Positions 5,413-13,836 of a stretch of 17,905 nt of DNA are shown piece by piece; the stretch's first letter is position 1, and each line of letters opens with the position of its first letter. The notes beneath the pieces are model-generated. The model saw only the letters and a list, made by a program, of their open reading frames with translations. It did not search any database and was not told the DNA's origin. The DNA is from JAZLIL01 sp045617405 (GTDB lineage Bacteria; Bacillota; Clostridia; Lachnospirales; Lachnospiraceae), in NCBI GenBank assembly GCA_045617405.1, contig JAZLIL010000186.1:1-17905 (forward strand). Direction: 5' to 3'. The position numbers and the translations under genes were made by a program.

Positions 5413-8400
5413 TTAGTCGAGATCGAACATTGCCCTGCGGACGAAGATCAGCGGCAGGCCGCCTTCTACCGTGACGGGCTCGCCGTCGGCGTCGAGATAG
5501 GTCATACGGCAGACGACGTAAATCGAGATCTCATCCTTATCGGAGAGTTCATCAATCGGAACATCGATAAAGTAGTCGATGTCAAGCTCAGGTATACCGC
5601 CGTGTGCTCCTACCGTATCATCGGGATCGGCAGAGTTCACGGGTTCTTCATAATCCTCAGGATTCTGATAGTGCGTCTTCAGGGTGTTCGGCGTCGTGGT
5701 CACGCAGGGATCGGTAACCTGAACGTAGCCCTTTTCCGGATCTGCGGAATCAACAAGGATCGGTTCTACCTTGTTCTTTTCACCTGTCTGCGTAAGCGTT
5801 GACTGTGCGTACTCAAGCTCCATACTCTCAATCTCGATGAAGCTCTTGTTGTTAAGCGTAAATTCAAACCTCTTGTAGTAATGAGGCGTTCCGCTCTCAT
5901 CCGCCTGTACGGTGATTCCGTCACCGATCGGCACTGTAGGATTACTTGTGTCGTAGTCAATGTGGAGATAGCGGTTTCCACTGAGGTCGGATGATATCTC
6001 GTCGTTAATCGGCACTGTCTCGGGTACCGTCGAAGAAATTGAGAAGGAAGCTACAATCGTGTTAATGAAGAGCTTAATCTCAATCGGCGACTCAGCTGCA
6101 TCGTGACCGCATCCCGAATAGATTACATTATTCTTTCCGTAGATGTAGTAGTTGTTCATTGCGTCGCCGGGTGTAGCACTAAGGTAGGGATTTGACTGTC
6201 CGTTTACAGCCGAGAGCGCATACCAGACTACAACCTCGGGATCTTCGGGATTGATCTGGAAATACTGTGAATGTGTCTTTGCTATCTCGATGTCTTCGTC
6301 TATTATATAGGGATAGGACATTACACGGCCTTTATTAATCTGATGTGCATGGGTTGTACGCGTGTCATTTGTGCCGCCGTCAACGTTAGCCGAGAAAATA
6401 AAGTTCGTGATTCCCTGAGAGAGAAGCATCTGCGCGGGTGCATTCTGCTCCTGATAGGTTACCCTGTATCTGCGGTTTGCATCCCCGGTGTTTGTTGTAT
6501 AATACGTTCTGTTTCCCGACGGTCTGTTAGCAGTAGCCAGATTTGCAAGAGCAATCGTCTGCGTTGTTCCGGTCTTCCAGGGCATATCCTTATCTGCGTA
6601 GTACTCATCCGAATACTCCGTAAGCACGGCCGTTCCTCCGGACTTAGTTACTCCGAATCTGTCAAGACCAAGCTTGTCACGGTAACGCTTATTCATGTTA
6701 ACACCCCAGTAAGCATCGGTATCCGAGCTGACATCCACTTCTCTTGTATCAGAATAAGAAGTGTTTCTTACAGAGGTCGTGTCGTGCGTGTACATGAAGG
6801 CCTTACCGGACTTAATGTAGTTTTCGATGGCATCAAGCGACTGCTTGCTTACCGTGCCCGGCTTTGTTGTGTAGGTTGCCGTTGCCACACCCGGTGCTCC
6901 GCTAAAGTGCGGAAGTGCCATCTGCGTGTTGGCTCTAACTGTTCTTGCATCTCCATATACACCTACAAAGTCATGGAAACAGTCGGCAAATCCCAGAATA
7001 ACCATGTTGTACTGACTCATGAACGTATTTGCTGCAAGGTTTGTCTGGTTGCCGTCCTTGTCAAAGGAGATGAAGTTTCTTGTCGGCTCCTGATGCTCAA
7101 TACCGTTTTCATCCTCATATACATAGGTGTCGTAGTGATTCTGCTTTGCTGCATCACTTGTGTAGTAATCAAGTCCCGGAATAACCTGATTGTTGACGTA
7201 GACAGTCTCTACGGGGATTCTGTCGATTCTGATATCAAACGCAACAAGGTTTTTACTGAAATTCCAGTAATTTGCCATCGCTTCGGCCATGTGGTCCGTT
7301 ATCTGGTCACTTCGGCCGTTATAGTACTGAAGTATTCTGTTCTCATCACGTGTTGCAAGGAAATTGGCACCCGTCAGTGTCTCCTGCTTAAGCTGATCAC
7401 GTGTCATATTCTGTATTGCCGCATCTGTCCAGGAGACATTTCTCTTGTTCGCAATGGCTTTCCTTACGTCATCCTCTGTAGGCATATAAACATTGTTCTT
7501 CTGCCAGTCGTTTGTCGTAATTCCGGCCTGACTGTCCTCAATTACCGATGCAATCTGCAAAATCTTGATGACAGTCTTCTCCTCTTCCTCACGTCGCCTC
7601 AGGACAGACATTGCACTGACGGAATCTGTGACCTCCTTGTTATCCATAGATACAATCATCAGCTTCCAGGGAAGAATCATCTCAAACTCATCGAGATTCT
7701 TTACAAGCTTATATCGGTGACCCTTCTTCAGACGCTTGTTCGTAGCTGCCTTTCCATCGGTCAGATCAAAGATTTCCGTTCCTGTTATTTTCTCAAGAGA
7801 AGCGTTGAACTGACCGTCACCGTTCAGGTCGATTACAAGCCTTGCCTCGTAATTGACGCTCTTGCTTGCACTGTAGCCGTCATTGATCTCAAACTCAAAT
7901 TCGAGATTTCTCGGACTGTCATCCGTCGGATCGATGTAGACATACTCGGGCTTCAAAGCTCCGTCAACACCGTTTACGTAGAAATCTGCCGCATGCTTTC
8001 CCGGATACCTCTTTTCGAGAGTAGCGAGAGTAATCGCTGTTTCATCAGCATACTCCGTAGGTTTACTGTAAACAATCAGATTTACCCAGGTCTGGTTCAT
8101 TGCCTTTGAAAGACCTGAAACGTACATTCCGGATCCCGGCATGGTATAATAGCTGTAGGTCTTCTTCTCGGAATCAGTCAGAAGAGTTTTTCCGAGAAGA
8201 TAGTAATTGGATGCTGTGTCAACCCTGCCGGCGTTAACAGCACTGCCTGCCGGATTGAAGAAGTCATTTGCAAACACAATGGGTTTCCCGGTCTTTGCAA
8301 ACTCCAGAAGCTCGTTGACCTTCCTCTTTGATGTATCGTTTCCCGAGGCAGCAAAGGTCTCTATCGTGTCAACCATCTCTGTCTGATTGTTGACAGGCGT

Positions 8401-11400
8401 CCTGTCTCCCCAGCTGTTGTCATCGTACCAGTTACCGTACCAGTTTGACTGTGTTTGGAATGTCTTATTAAGTCTGTAGGCAGATCCGCCGTTCGTCAGC
8501 GTACCGCAGTACGCCGAAATATCCTTGTTGTCGGGAATTCTCCGGTCGCCGTTTGATACAATGTCGCCTAGGTGCGAATAGGCGAGCTGCGTATTCGAAG
8601 GCACGTAGTAGTAGGGAATCGAGCCTGCGGCCTTTGTCCCTATGTAAATCATGTCATAGGTATCGGCCAGTCCGTCCACGCAGAACGTAAACGTAAGCGA
8701 CGGCTGATTGACGACAGTAATGTCGTCCTTTGTACCCTTCCAGTTCGGAACACTTGTCTTAATCAGATTATAGAAGAAATCATCATCTTCAAAATAGGTG
8801 GTTGTCTTAGGTGTTGTATCTCCTGTATAGAGCGGATGCTTCGGGCCGTTTGCCTCTCCTGTAGGCTGAACCTGAAGAATGGTAAGCGGTCTGTTCATAT
8901 CGTCGTAGTTCTCATCCTCCTGCTTCTTTAAGTGAAGCAGATAGTACATTACCTCGGCGGATGTCATCTTCTGACCTGAAGCTATGGGCTTTCCGATCTG
9001 ACGGTAGTACTCAAATGCACTTTCGCCATCCTCTGCCGCTACTCTTCCGACAGTGTTGTATCCTGTCGTATAGAGATTGTTCGCATTGTAAATGTAGCCG
9101 TAGAATCTCTGGGTCGGCTGAGGCGCACCCGATACAGCTCTTACCGCAGGATTGAGGTATACGTTTCTTAACATCAGCTGTTCTGCCGCTGTTGAACCCG
9201 TGTAATCCGTTCTGTTATCAAAAATACCGTCGGGAAGAAGAGTGTACATGGTCCAGTAAACGTGATTGCCGTTTACCTGCTTCATCGCATCACTTGCATT
9301 CCCCGAAAGTCTGAACATACGGCACGCATAGGCAAGCTGCTTGTTGTAGGCTCCGACCCTGTAGGACTCAGTATAGCTGCTTCCGTTATCCGCACAGGCA
9401 GCAAGAGCCCATCCGGTACTTCCTGTTCTGACACCGAAATACTCCTCTGACTGGAAGAGTTCGGTATGCATGCTCTTTACGTCTCTCGGAGTTTTTCCGT
9501 CTCCTCCGTTCTCTTCAAAATAAATGATGTCATCTTCAATCCAGTCTTTATAGGTATCGTTCCAGGCATCCATTTCATCGTCCGACATGAGAACGCTCTT
9601 AGGCATCTGCTCAAGCATGAGATAGAGCTTATATGCATTGAGCGAGTTGCCTCTTGCGCTGAGAAGATTGTTCTGGTTTGTATTAGTCAGGAAATCCCCG
9701 TTTGCGAGCATCTTGTTGGTGTAATATGTGAACTGGGGGGCATTTGATGCCCATCTGTCTCCGTTTTTGTTAAACGGAATTCGCTGGCCGAAGGCAAGCA
9801 GCATTGTTCCGTGCTGATCCTCGTTCAGGGCACTGCTGTAAATATCGTAATCAAAGATGATGGGACAGTTCTCGACATCATCGTTAACACGATTGTAGAT
9901 GGCAAGTGCAACATCAAAGCTGATGTCGTACTTCCAGAGCTTTGCGCTTTCGTCGGTCTTCGACTCAAGCGTTATCGTCGGATTGGTCTGGGCTATGCCC
10001 GTTACATTGAGATGCGAAGTCTGGCCGCGGAAATTGCTGAGGAAGGAACCCGTGGGCGATGAGGTTCTATTGGCTCCGTAATACTGGTAGTACTTGAGAA
10101 GTACGGGGTCGATGTGTTCGCTCATTACGATAAGATTTGCATACTGAATAAGCTCCTTGTAGTAGAGCTCTGTTTTTGCGCTGTTCATCCTGTTGAGCAC
10201 TTCGGGTGTTACGGTGATAACCCTTATGTTGAACTTTTCAATCTTCGCCTCGACATTTCCCTTGAGTTTAGGATCTGTTGAGGGAAGGGTGAGCTTATTA
10301 CCGCGTTTTACCTTAACGGGATCCGAAAGAGTTCCCTCGTCAACGCCGGAAGCCTCACAGCCTGCGGGTCTGTTTGCATTGAAGGTTATCGTGTACTCAA
10401 GACCCTCATCCACAGGAATGTCAGGGATACTGTACGAAGAGTTCGACTCCCAGACTGCATGAAGCGTCACATCAGAGTTGATCTTCGGACTCTTTCCGGA
10501 AGCGAAATAGTTTGTCGGGCCGTCTGCAGCAACGGCCCAATGCTTGAATTTATATCCGTCACGCTGCGGAACGGCAGAGGGAGCCTTGACGGTTGTACCC
10601 GCAAGAACACCTGTGACCTCTAGCGGCATGTTACAGACAGTATCCGTTGTCGCTGCATCATAAGTAATGGTGTAGTAGGTGTCTACATCATTCATCCATT
10701 TTGCGTAGAGTGTGAAGTTTCCCGTTACCTTTGTGTCGGGGTTGTATCTTCCGTATCCGGAAGCATCGGTATACCATCCTGCAAAGGTGTAGGTTTCAAC
10801 GTCGCGGCCCTTCTGAACATCGTTATCCTTGTAGACAAGTCCGACGCTGTCCTTTAAAAAGCTGTTGAGATGTGTTATCGGCTTTGGTGCCTCGACCTTG
10901 TAGTAGTAAGGTACTACCTCGGAATACTTCGGCTGTGATGCAGAACCCGGATCATGGTAATCCAGGCCGAGTGCTGCATAGGCAGTAGTATCCTCGGCGT
11001 AGATTGAAACAGGAACAAAGCCGTACTCGATGTAGTCCGTACCTGCCGTCCCCGACGGCTTTGTCTTCGAATAGGTGTACTCTGTCCTCGAGTTTCCCGA
11101 GTTGCCGCCTGTGTTGCCGCTTCCGCCTACACCTGACGCACCGTTATCTGAGGAGCTGTAATTACCGTTTCCCTGTCCGACGGAAACCCATTCCTCAACC
11201 TTCGGAACGTAGTAGAGATAAGGGTAGTTTGCCGCATTAACCGCATAATGATCGCCATCACTGTAGTATGTGCTGCTTCCCTCGGGATACAGCCTGTTGC
11301 TTCCGTAGTTGTCATCGGGGGAATACCACTGCTCGGTGTTTATTTCGGAATTCGTAACCTGTGATAAGGTCGAACCCGCAAAATTGTAGTTCGCTTCTGC

Positions 11401-12501
11401 TTCAAGAACATAGTGACCGTCAGCAGCGGGAACAAATATCGCAATATATCTGTCAGAATTGAAAACACCGCCTGCGTTGAACTGCAGATAGTATTTTGCA
11501 TTCTGACCGGTTCCCAGAACCTTTCCTTCATAATATCCTGCAAGGAAGGACGGTGTATAATTATATGTGCTATACCACTGGTAGGCCTGTCTTAGCGTTC
11601 TTGTTGCTCTTCTTGACGTTCCCGATGCTACCGTGTATCCGCCGTATCTCGAGTTCATTCCCGAGAGAATGACAGGCTTGTAGTGAACGTGTCCCCTGTA
11701 ATTCCCGTCGGTCTGATTATCTATCCAGACAAATTTTAAACGGACAGCATTATTCGGAATCGTTGTGTTTCTCCACTTCGTATAGGCATCCGCAACACTC
11801 GTGGGTGAGGTATCAGTGTAAGCAACCACGGGATAGTAAACTGTTGCATTATGTATCGTATCACCGTTCCAATCTGCCCAGGGATTTGAAGGTGATCCTC
11901 CCGAGGTATTTGAATAGGTCGCAAGAGGAATCTCCTTTGCGGTCTCGTACCACTTTACGCTTCCTGCCGCTTCGTAGGCCGTCTGCTGACCTTCCGTCAT
12001 TTCTGAAAGCTTGACAAGATAGCCGTACTGAGCCTTCGTCCCCTCCTGCTGCCACTCAGATGAAGTACGCATGTCAACACTCTTCTCGCTGTTAAAGAAA
12101 TAATCACGTGCCAATGCATCCTCCGGACTTCCAAAGCTGGCAGGAAACAGTTCCCGGTCTGTCTTTCCGGGAATTGCCGCTCTGATCGTATCAAAGCTTA
12201 CAGGCTCGCAGCCGTCAACAAGGTATCCGAATGAGGCCATGCCCTGATAGGGCACAATCTCAAGAACTGTGAAGGGATTTTCGGCCGAACCGACCGGCTT
12301 TGTGACATCGGTCGGCGTATAGTTTGCGGGAGTATATGTTCCCGTTCCCGTAAACGCAATGTGCTCCTTCACACCCGGTTCGTCTGCGCGTGCCTCGATG
12401 TCTGCCTTTCCCTTAATCTTCCCGGCTCCGAAAATGTAGGCCGTGGGAACGAGAATCGCAAGTGCAAGTATTAAGATAATAATCTTCTGATAAGTTTTCA
12501 T
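5413..12501 (-). CDS. Giant secreted or anchored protein with InlB-type repeats, DUF5057-like
   Basis: 2362 residues from the ATG at 12501, chosen because GGTGGAAAG lies at 12503-12511; an in-frame start further upstream would overlap the preceding gene. Residues 6-27 are a signal anchor (KIIILILALAILVPTAYIFG). FTVLEIVPYQGMASFGYLVD (77-96) is the opening I associate with DUF5057 proteins of Clostridia. A Gly/Ser/Asn-rich linker lies at about 440-471. Two InlB/Listeria-Bacteroides-type repeats follow at 571-602 (AGWYTD...LYAKW) and 612-684 (ITYDA...LHAVW). Two alpha/beta blocks share a pattern: LQVQP, YDMIYIGT, LLEFAKTGKPIVFAND (1207-1413) and LQIAS, YNMVILGFAD, IENYIKSGKAFMYTHD (1645-1907). 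DLNGDGQFN (1558-1566) resembles a calcium loop. NVIYSGCGHDAAESPIEIK (2124 on) precedes beta-rich C-terminal domains. There is no LPXTG or SLH anchor. As the last gene after four pilins it is probably a pilus-associated surface protein; no enzymatic function is evident. Confidence 0.8.
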   Translation of the reverse strand: MKTYQKIIILILALAILVPTAYIFGAGKIKGKADIEARADEPGVKEHIAFTGTGTYTPANYTPTDVTKPVGSAENPFTVLEIVPYQGMASFGYLVDGCEPVSFDTIRAAIPGKTDRELFPASFGSPEDALARDYFFNSEKSVDMRTSSEWQQEGTKAQYGYLVKLSEMTEGQQTAYEAAGSVKWYETAKEIPLATYSNTSGGSPSNPWADWNGDTIHNATVYYPVVAYTDTSPTSVADAYTKWRNTTIPNNAVRLKFVWIDNQTDGNYRGHVHYKPVILSGMNSRYGGYTVASGTSRRATRTLRQAYQWYSTYNYTPSFLAGYYEGKVLGTGQNAKYYLQFNAGGVFNSDRYIAIFVPAADGHYVLEAEANYNFAGSTLSQVTNSEINTEQWYSPDDNYGSNRLYPEGSSTYYSDGDHYAVNAANYPYLYYVPKVEEWVSVGQGNGNYSSSDNGASGVGGSGNTGGNSGNSRTEYTYSKTKPSGTAGTDYIEYGFVPVSIYAEDTTAYAALGLDYHDPGSASQPKYSEVVPYYYKVEAPKPITHLNSFLKDSVGLVYKDNDVQKGRDVETYTFAGWYTDASGYGRYNPDTKVTGNFTLYAKWMNDVDTYYTITYDAATTDTVCNMPLEVTGVLAGTTVKAPSAVPQRDGYKFKHWAVAADGPTNYFASGKSPKINSDVTLHAVWESNSSYSIPDIPVDEGLEYTITFNANRPAGCEASGVDEGTLSDPVKVKRGNKLTLPSTDPKLKGNVEAKIEKFNIRVITVTPEVLNRMNSAKTELYYKELIQYANLIVMSEHIDPVLLKYYQYYGANRTSSPTGSFLSNFRGQTSHLNVTGIAQTNPTITLESKTDESAKLWKYDISFDVALAIYNRVNDDVENCPIIFDYDIYSSALNEDQHGTMLLAFGQRIPFNKNGDRWASNAPQFTYYTNKMLANGDFLTNTNQNNLLSARGNSLNAYKLYLMLEQMPKSVLMSDDEMDAWNDTYKDWIEDDIIYFEENGGDGKTPRDVKSMHTELFQSEEYFGVRTGSTGWALAACADNGSSYTESYRVGAYNKQLAYACRMFRLSGNASDAMKQVNGNHVYWTMYTLLPDGIFDNRTDYTGSTAAEQLMLRNVYLNPAVRAVSGAPQPTQRFYGYIYNANNLYTTGYNTVGRVAAEDGESAFEYYRQIGKPIASGQKMTSAEVMYYLLHLKKQEDENYDDMNRPLTILQVQPTGEANGPKHPLYTGDTTPKTTTYFEDDDFFYNLIKTSVPNWKGTKDDITVVNQPSLTFTFCVDGLADTYDMIYIGTKAAGSIPYYYVPSNTQLAYSHLGDIVSNGDRRIPDNKDISAYCGTLTNGGSAYRLNKTFQTQSNWYGNWYDDNSWGDRTPVNNQTEMVDTIETFAASGNDTSKRKVNELLEFAKTGKPIVFANDFFNPAGSAVNAGRVDTASNYYLLGKTLLTDSEKKTYSYYTMPGSGMYVSGLSKAMNQTWVNLIVYSKPTEYADETAITLATLEKRYPGKHAADFYVNGVDGALKPEYVYIDPTDDSPRNLEFEFEINDGYSASKSVNYEARLVIDLNGDGQFNASLEKITGTEIFDLTDGKAATNKRLKKGHRYKLVKNLDEFEMILPWKLMIVSMDNKEVTDSVSAMSVLRRREEEEKTVIKILQIASVIEDSQAGITTNDWQKNNVYMPTEDDVRKAIANKRNVSWTDAAIQNMTRDQLKQETLTGANFLATRDENRILQYYNGRSDQITDHMAEAMANYWNFSKNLVAFDIRIDRIPVETVYVNNQVIPGLDYYTSDAAKQNHYDTYVYEDENGIEHQEPTRNFISFDKDGNQTNLAANTFMSQYNMVILGFADCFHDFVGVYGDARTVRANTQMALPHFSGAPGVATATYTTKPGTVSKQSLDAIENYIKSGKAFMYTHDTTSVRNTSYSDTREVDVSSDTDAYWGVNMNKRYRDKLGLDRFGVTKSGGTAVLTEYSDEYYADKDMPWKTGTTQTIALANLATANRPSGNRTYYTTNTGDANRRYRVTYQEQNAPAQMLLSQGITNFIFSANVDGGTNDTRTTHAHQINKGRVMSYPYIIDEDIEIAKTHSQYFQINPEDPEVVVWYALSAVNGQSNPYLSATPGDAMNNYYIYGKNNVIYSGCGHDAAESPIEIKLFINTIVASFSISSTVPETVPINDEISSDLSGNRYLHIDYDTSNPTVPIGDGITVQADESGTPHYYKRFEFTLNNKSFIEIESMELEYAQSTLTQTGEKNKVEPILVDSADPEKGYVQVTDPCVTTTPNTLKTHYQNPEDYEEPVNSADPDDTVGAHGGIPELDIDYFIDVPIDELSDKDEISIYVVCRMTYLDADGEPVTVEGGLPLIFVRRAMFDLD

Positions 12502-12502
12502 G

Positions 12503-12511
12503 CTTTCCACC
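12503..12511 (-). promoter_or_regulatory. Ribosome binding site that sets the giant-protein start
   Basis: The minus strand reads GGTGGAAAG directly ahead of the ATG at 12501. It argues for MKTYQKII as the N-terminus, which also puts the signal anchor at the very start, and against the longer in-frame ATG at 12579 inside the previous gene. Confidence 0.6.
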
Positions 12512-12526
12512 AAAATTAACTCTAAA

Positions 12527-13240
12527 CTATCTGTTCCTGCGCAAAATGTTCTGTTCCATCGAAAGCGTTTCTCCGCCAAAATTCAGATTCAGTCTGATAT
12601 TGTAGAACATTCCCGGTTTGTTTGATGCATTGAGATCTGAGAAAATAATCTGATCCACATAGGTTGCAAACAGGCAGTCATCATTTCCGATCATATCAAG
12701 TGCTGCCACGGTTTCCTGAAGATCGAAGTTTCCCTCGGCGTCAGATTTTTCCTCAGCCGATCCCTTCTTTACCTTCTTATACCTGACAACTCTGTTTTGA
12801 AGCAAGCTGTCTCTGTTCTGAAGGCTATCCTCGTTATAGGCGTTTTCAAGAAGCAGGATGTAGTAGTAAGTCTGATTATCCATGTGCTGCTTTGCCTCAT
12901 GGGCGTCATCATTGTACCCCTCCGCCTTGTATTCCGACAATTCGGCCTCATCACCGGCAAGAACAAAGGTCCTGTAGTATTTCCCGGACCCTGCATCAAG
13001 ATAGGCAGCCTCTGTCAGACTGTCCGCCGACTTGGTAATCTTCTCAAGACGCGCAAGAATCGCCTGTCCTTCTATTTGCAATTTTGCCGCGGCACCTCGC
13101 ACTCTGTATTGATTTACACTGATTGCCACCAGACCTGTCAGTGCCACCATTACTATTGACACAACAAGTATCGCAACGACCAGTTCCATCAGGGATGTAC
13201 CCCGATTATCCTTAGCAAGTCGTTTCAAAGTTCTCTCCAT
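12527..13240 (-). CDS. PilW/GspJ-like minor pilin
   Basis: 237 residues. It has a type III (class A) prepilin signal: basic leader MERTLKRLAKDNRG, then TSLMELVVAILVVSIVMVAL. Cleavage is predicted after Gly14, with Glu19 at the +5 position needed for pilin assembly and methylation. A 20-residue hydrophobic helix is followed by a globular region rich in Tyr, Asp and Asn, typical of a secreted head domain. The N-terminal helix region (RGAAAKLQIEGQAILARLEK) and length suit PilW/GspJ, but this subclass assignment is inference. The ATG overlaps the stop of the previous gene (TAATG) with no strong ribosome binding site, which points to translational coupling. The giant-protein gene begins 25 bases after its stop. 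Confidence 0.85.
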   Translation of the reverse strand: MERTLKRLAKDNRGTSLMELVVAILVVSIVMVALTGLVAISVNQYRVRGAAAKLQIEGQAILARLEKITKSADSLTEAAYLDAGSGKYYRTFVLAGDEAELSEYKAEGYNDDAHEAKQHMDNQTYYYILLLENAYNEDSLQNRDSLLQNRVVRYKKVKKGSAEEKSDAEGNFDLQETVAALDMIGNDDCLFATYVDQIIFSDLNASNKPGMFYNIRLNLNFGGETLSMEQNILRRNR

Positions 13241-13836
13241 TATTCGAAATATGATCTTCCCGTTTCTTTAACAATATGCAGCCTTGTTGTCGTGTTTCCG
13301 ACGATTTGGATGATAAAGCTTCCGCCGCCCGCAGAATACTCCGCCGGTGTCGGGACTTCATCGCCATATATGCTCGCAAGACTTCCGTCGCGCTTGTTGT
13401 AGCGCACATCAAAATAATTGCCGTCCGCAAGCGAAATGTCCTTCAACGGCGTTTCCGATGCATCAAGGAGCGATATCTTAACCTGCGTTGTTCCAAGCTT
13501 TGTCTCCCGGAGAAGTGTCGGATCGGGTGAAGATGCTGCCTTTGCATAAAGCCTGCCGTAAAACACTCCTCCATCGAGAATGAAGCGCAAATAACAGTCC
13601 TCTTCGGCTCTGTTCATAGCCTGAAGTCTTGCATGATCGAGCGTGGAATCAATCGTTCTTCCGCATGCGCTTGAATCAAGAGCTCGCGCCTTAAGCACTC
13701 CGGCAAGCGACGCCGCTCCGACAACAGCGATAATAAGAACAATTACCACTACCTCGAGAAGCGACACGCCTCTGTTGTCTTCTCCGAGTATTTCTATTAA
13801 CTCTTCCCGATTCTTTTTGCTACACGCTTTTCCCAT
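13240..13836 (-). CDS. FimT/GspH-like minor pilin
   Basis: 198 residues from the ATG at 13836. A TTG one codon upstream (13839) is a possible alternative; its spacing from the GGAG upstream is six bases against nine for the ATG. The prepilin signal is GEDNRG followed by VSLLEVVVIVLIIAVVGAAS, with cleavage predicted after Gly23 and Glu28 at +5. The leader of 23 residues is long for a class A prepilin. After the hydrophobic helix comes TIDSTLDHARLQAMNRAEED, resembling the GspH/FimT helix (lqxARxxAixr), then a beta-rich domain ending in VKETGRSYFE. The start overlaps the previous stop by one base (TGATG) and the stop overlaps the next start, so this gene is embedded in the operon. Confidence 0.83.
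   Translation of the reverse strand: MGKACSKKNREELIEILGEDNRGVSLLEVVVIVLIIAVVGAASLAGVLKARALDSSACGRTIDSTLDHARLQAMNRAEEDCYLRFILDGGVFYGRLYAKAASSPDPTLLRETKLGTTQVKISLLDASETPLKDISLADGNYFDVRYNKRDGSLASIYGDEVPTPAEYSAGGGSFIIQIVGNTTTRLHIVKETGRSYFE

Noticed and set aside
6271..8109. 612-codon open frame on the plus strand, opposite the giant protein gene
   Set aside because: It is antisense to a continuous 2362-codon gene with clear domains, is rich in Cys, Arg, Val and Ile without recognisable motifs, and has no convincing ribosome binding site. It is a codon-usage shadow.
12502..12579. Longer N-terminus for the giant protein
   Set aside because: It would overlap the upstream pilin gene by about 50 bases and bury the signal anchor; the ATG at 12501 has its own ribosome binding site.
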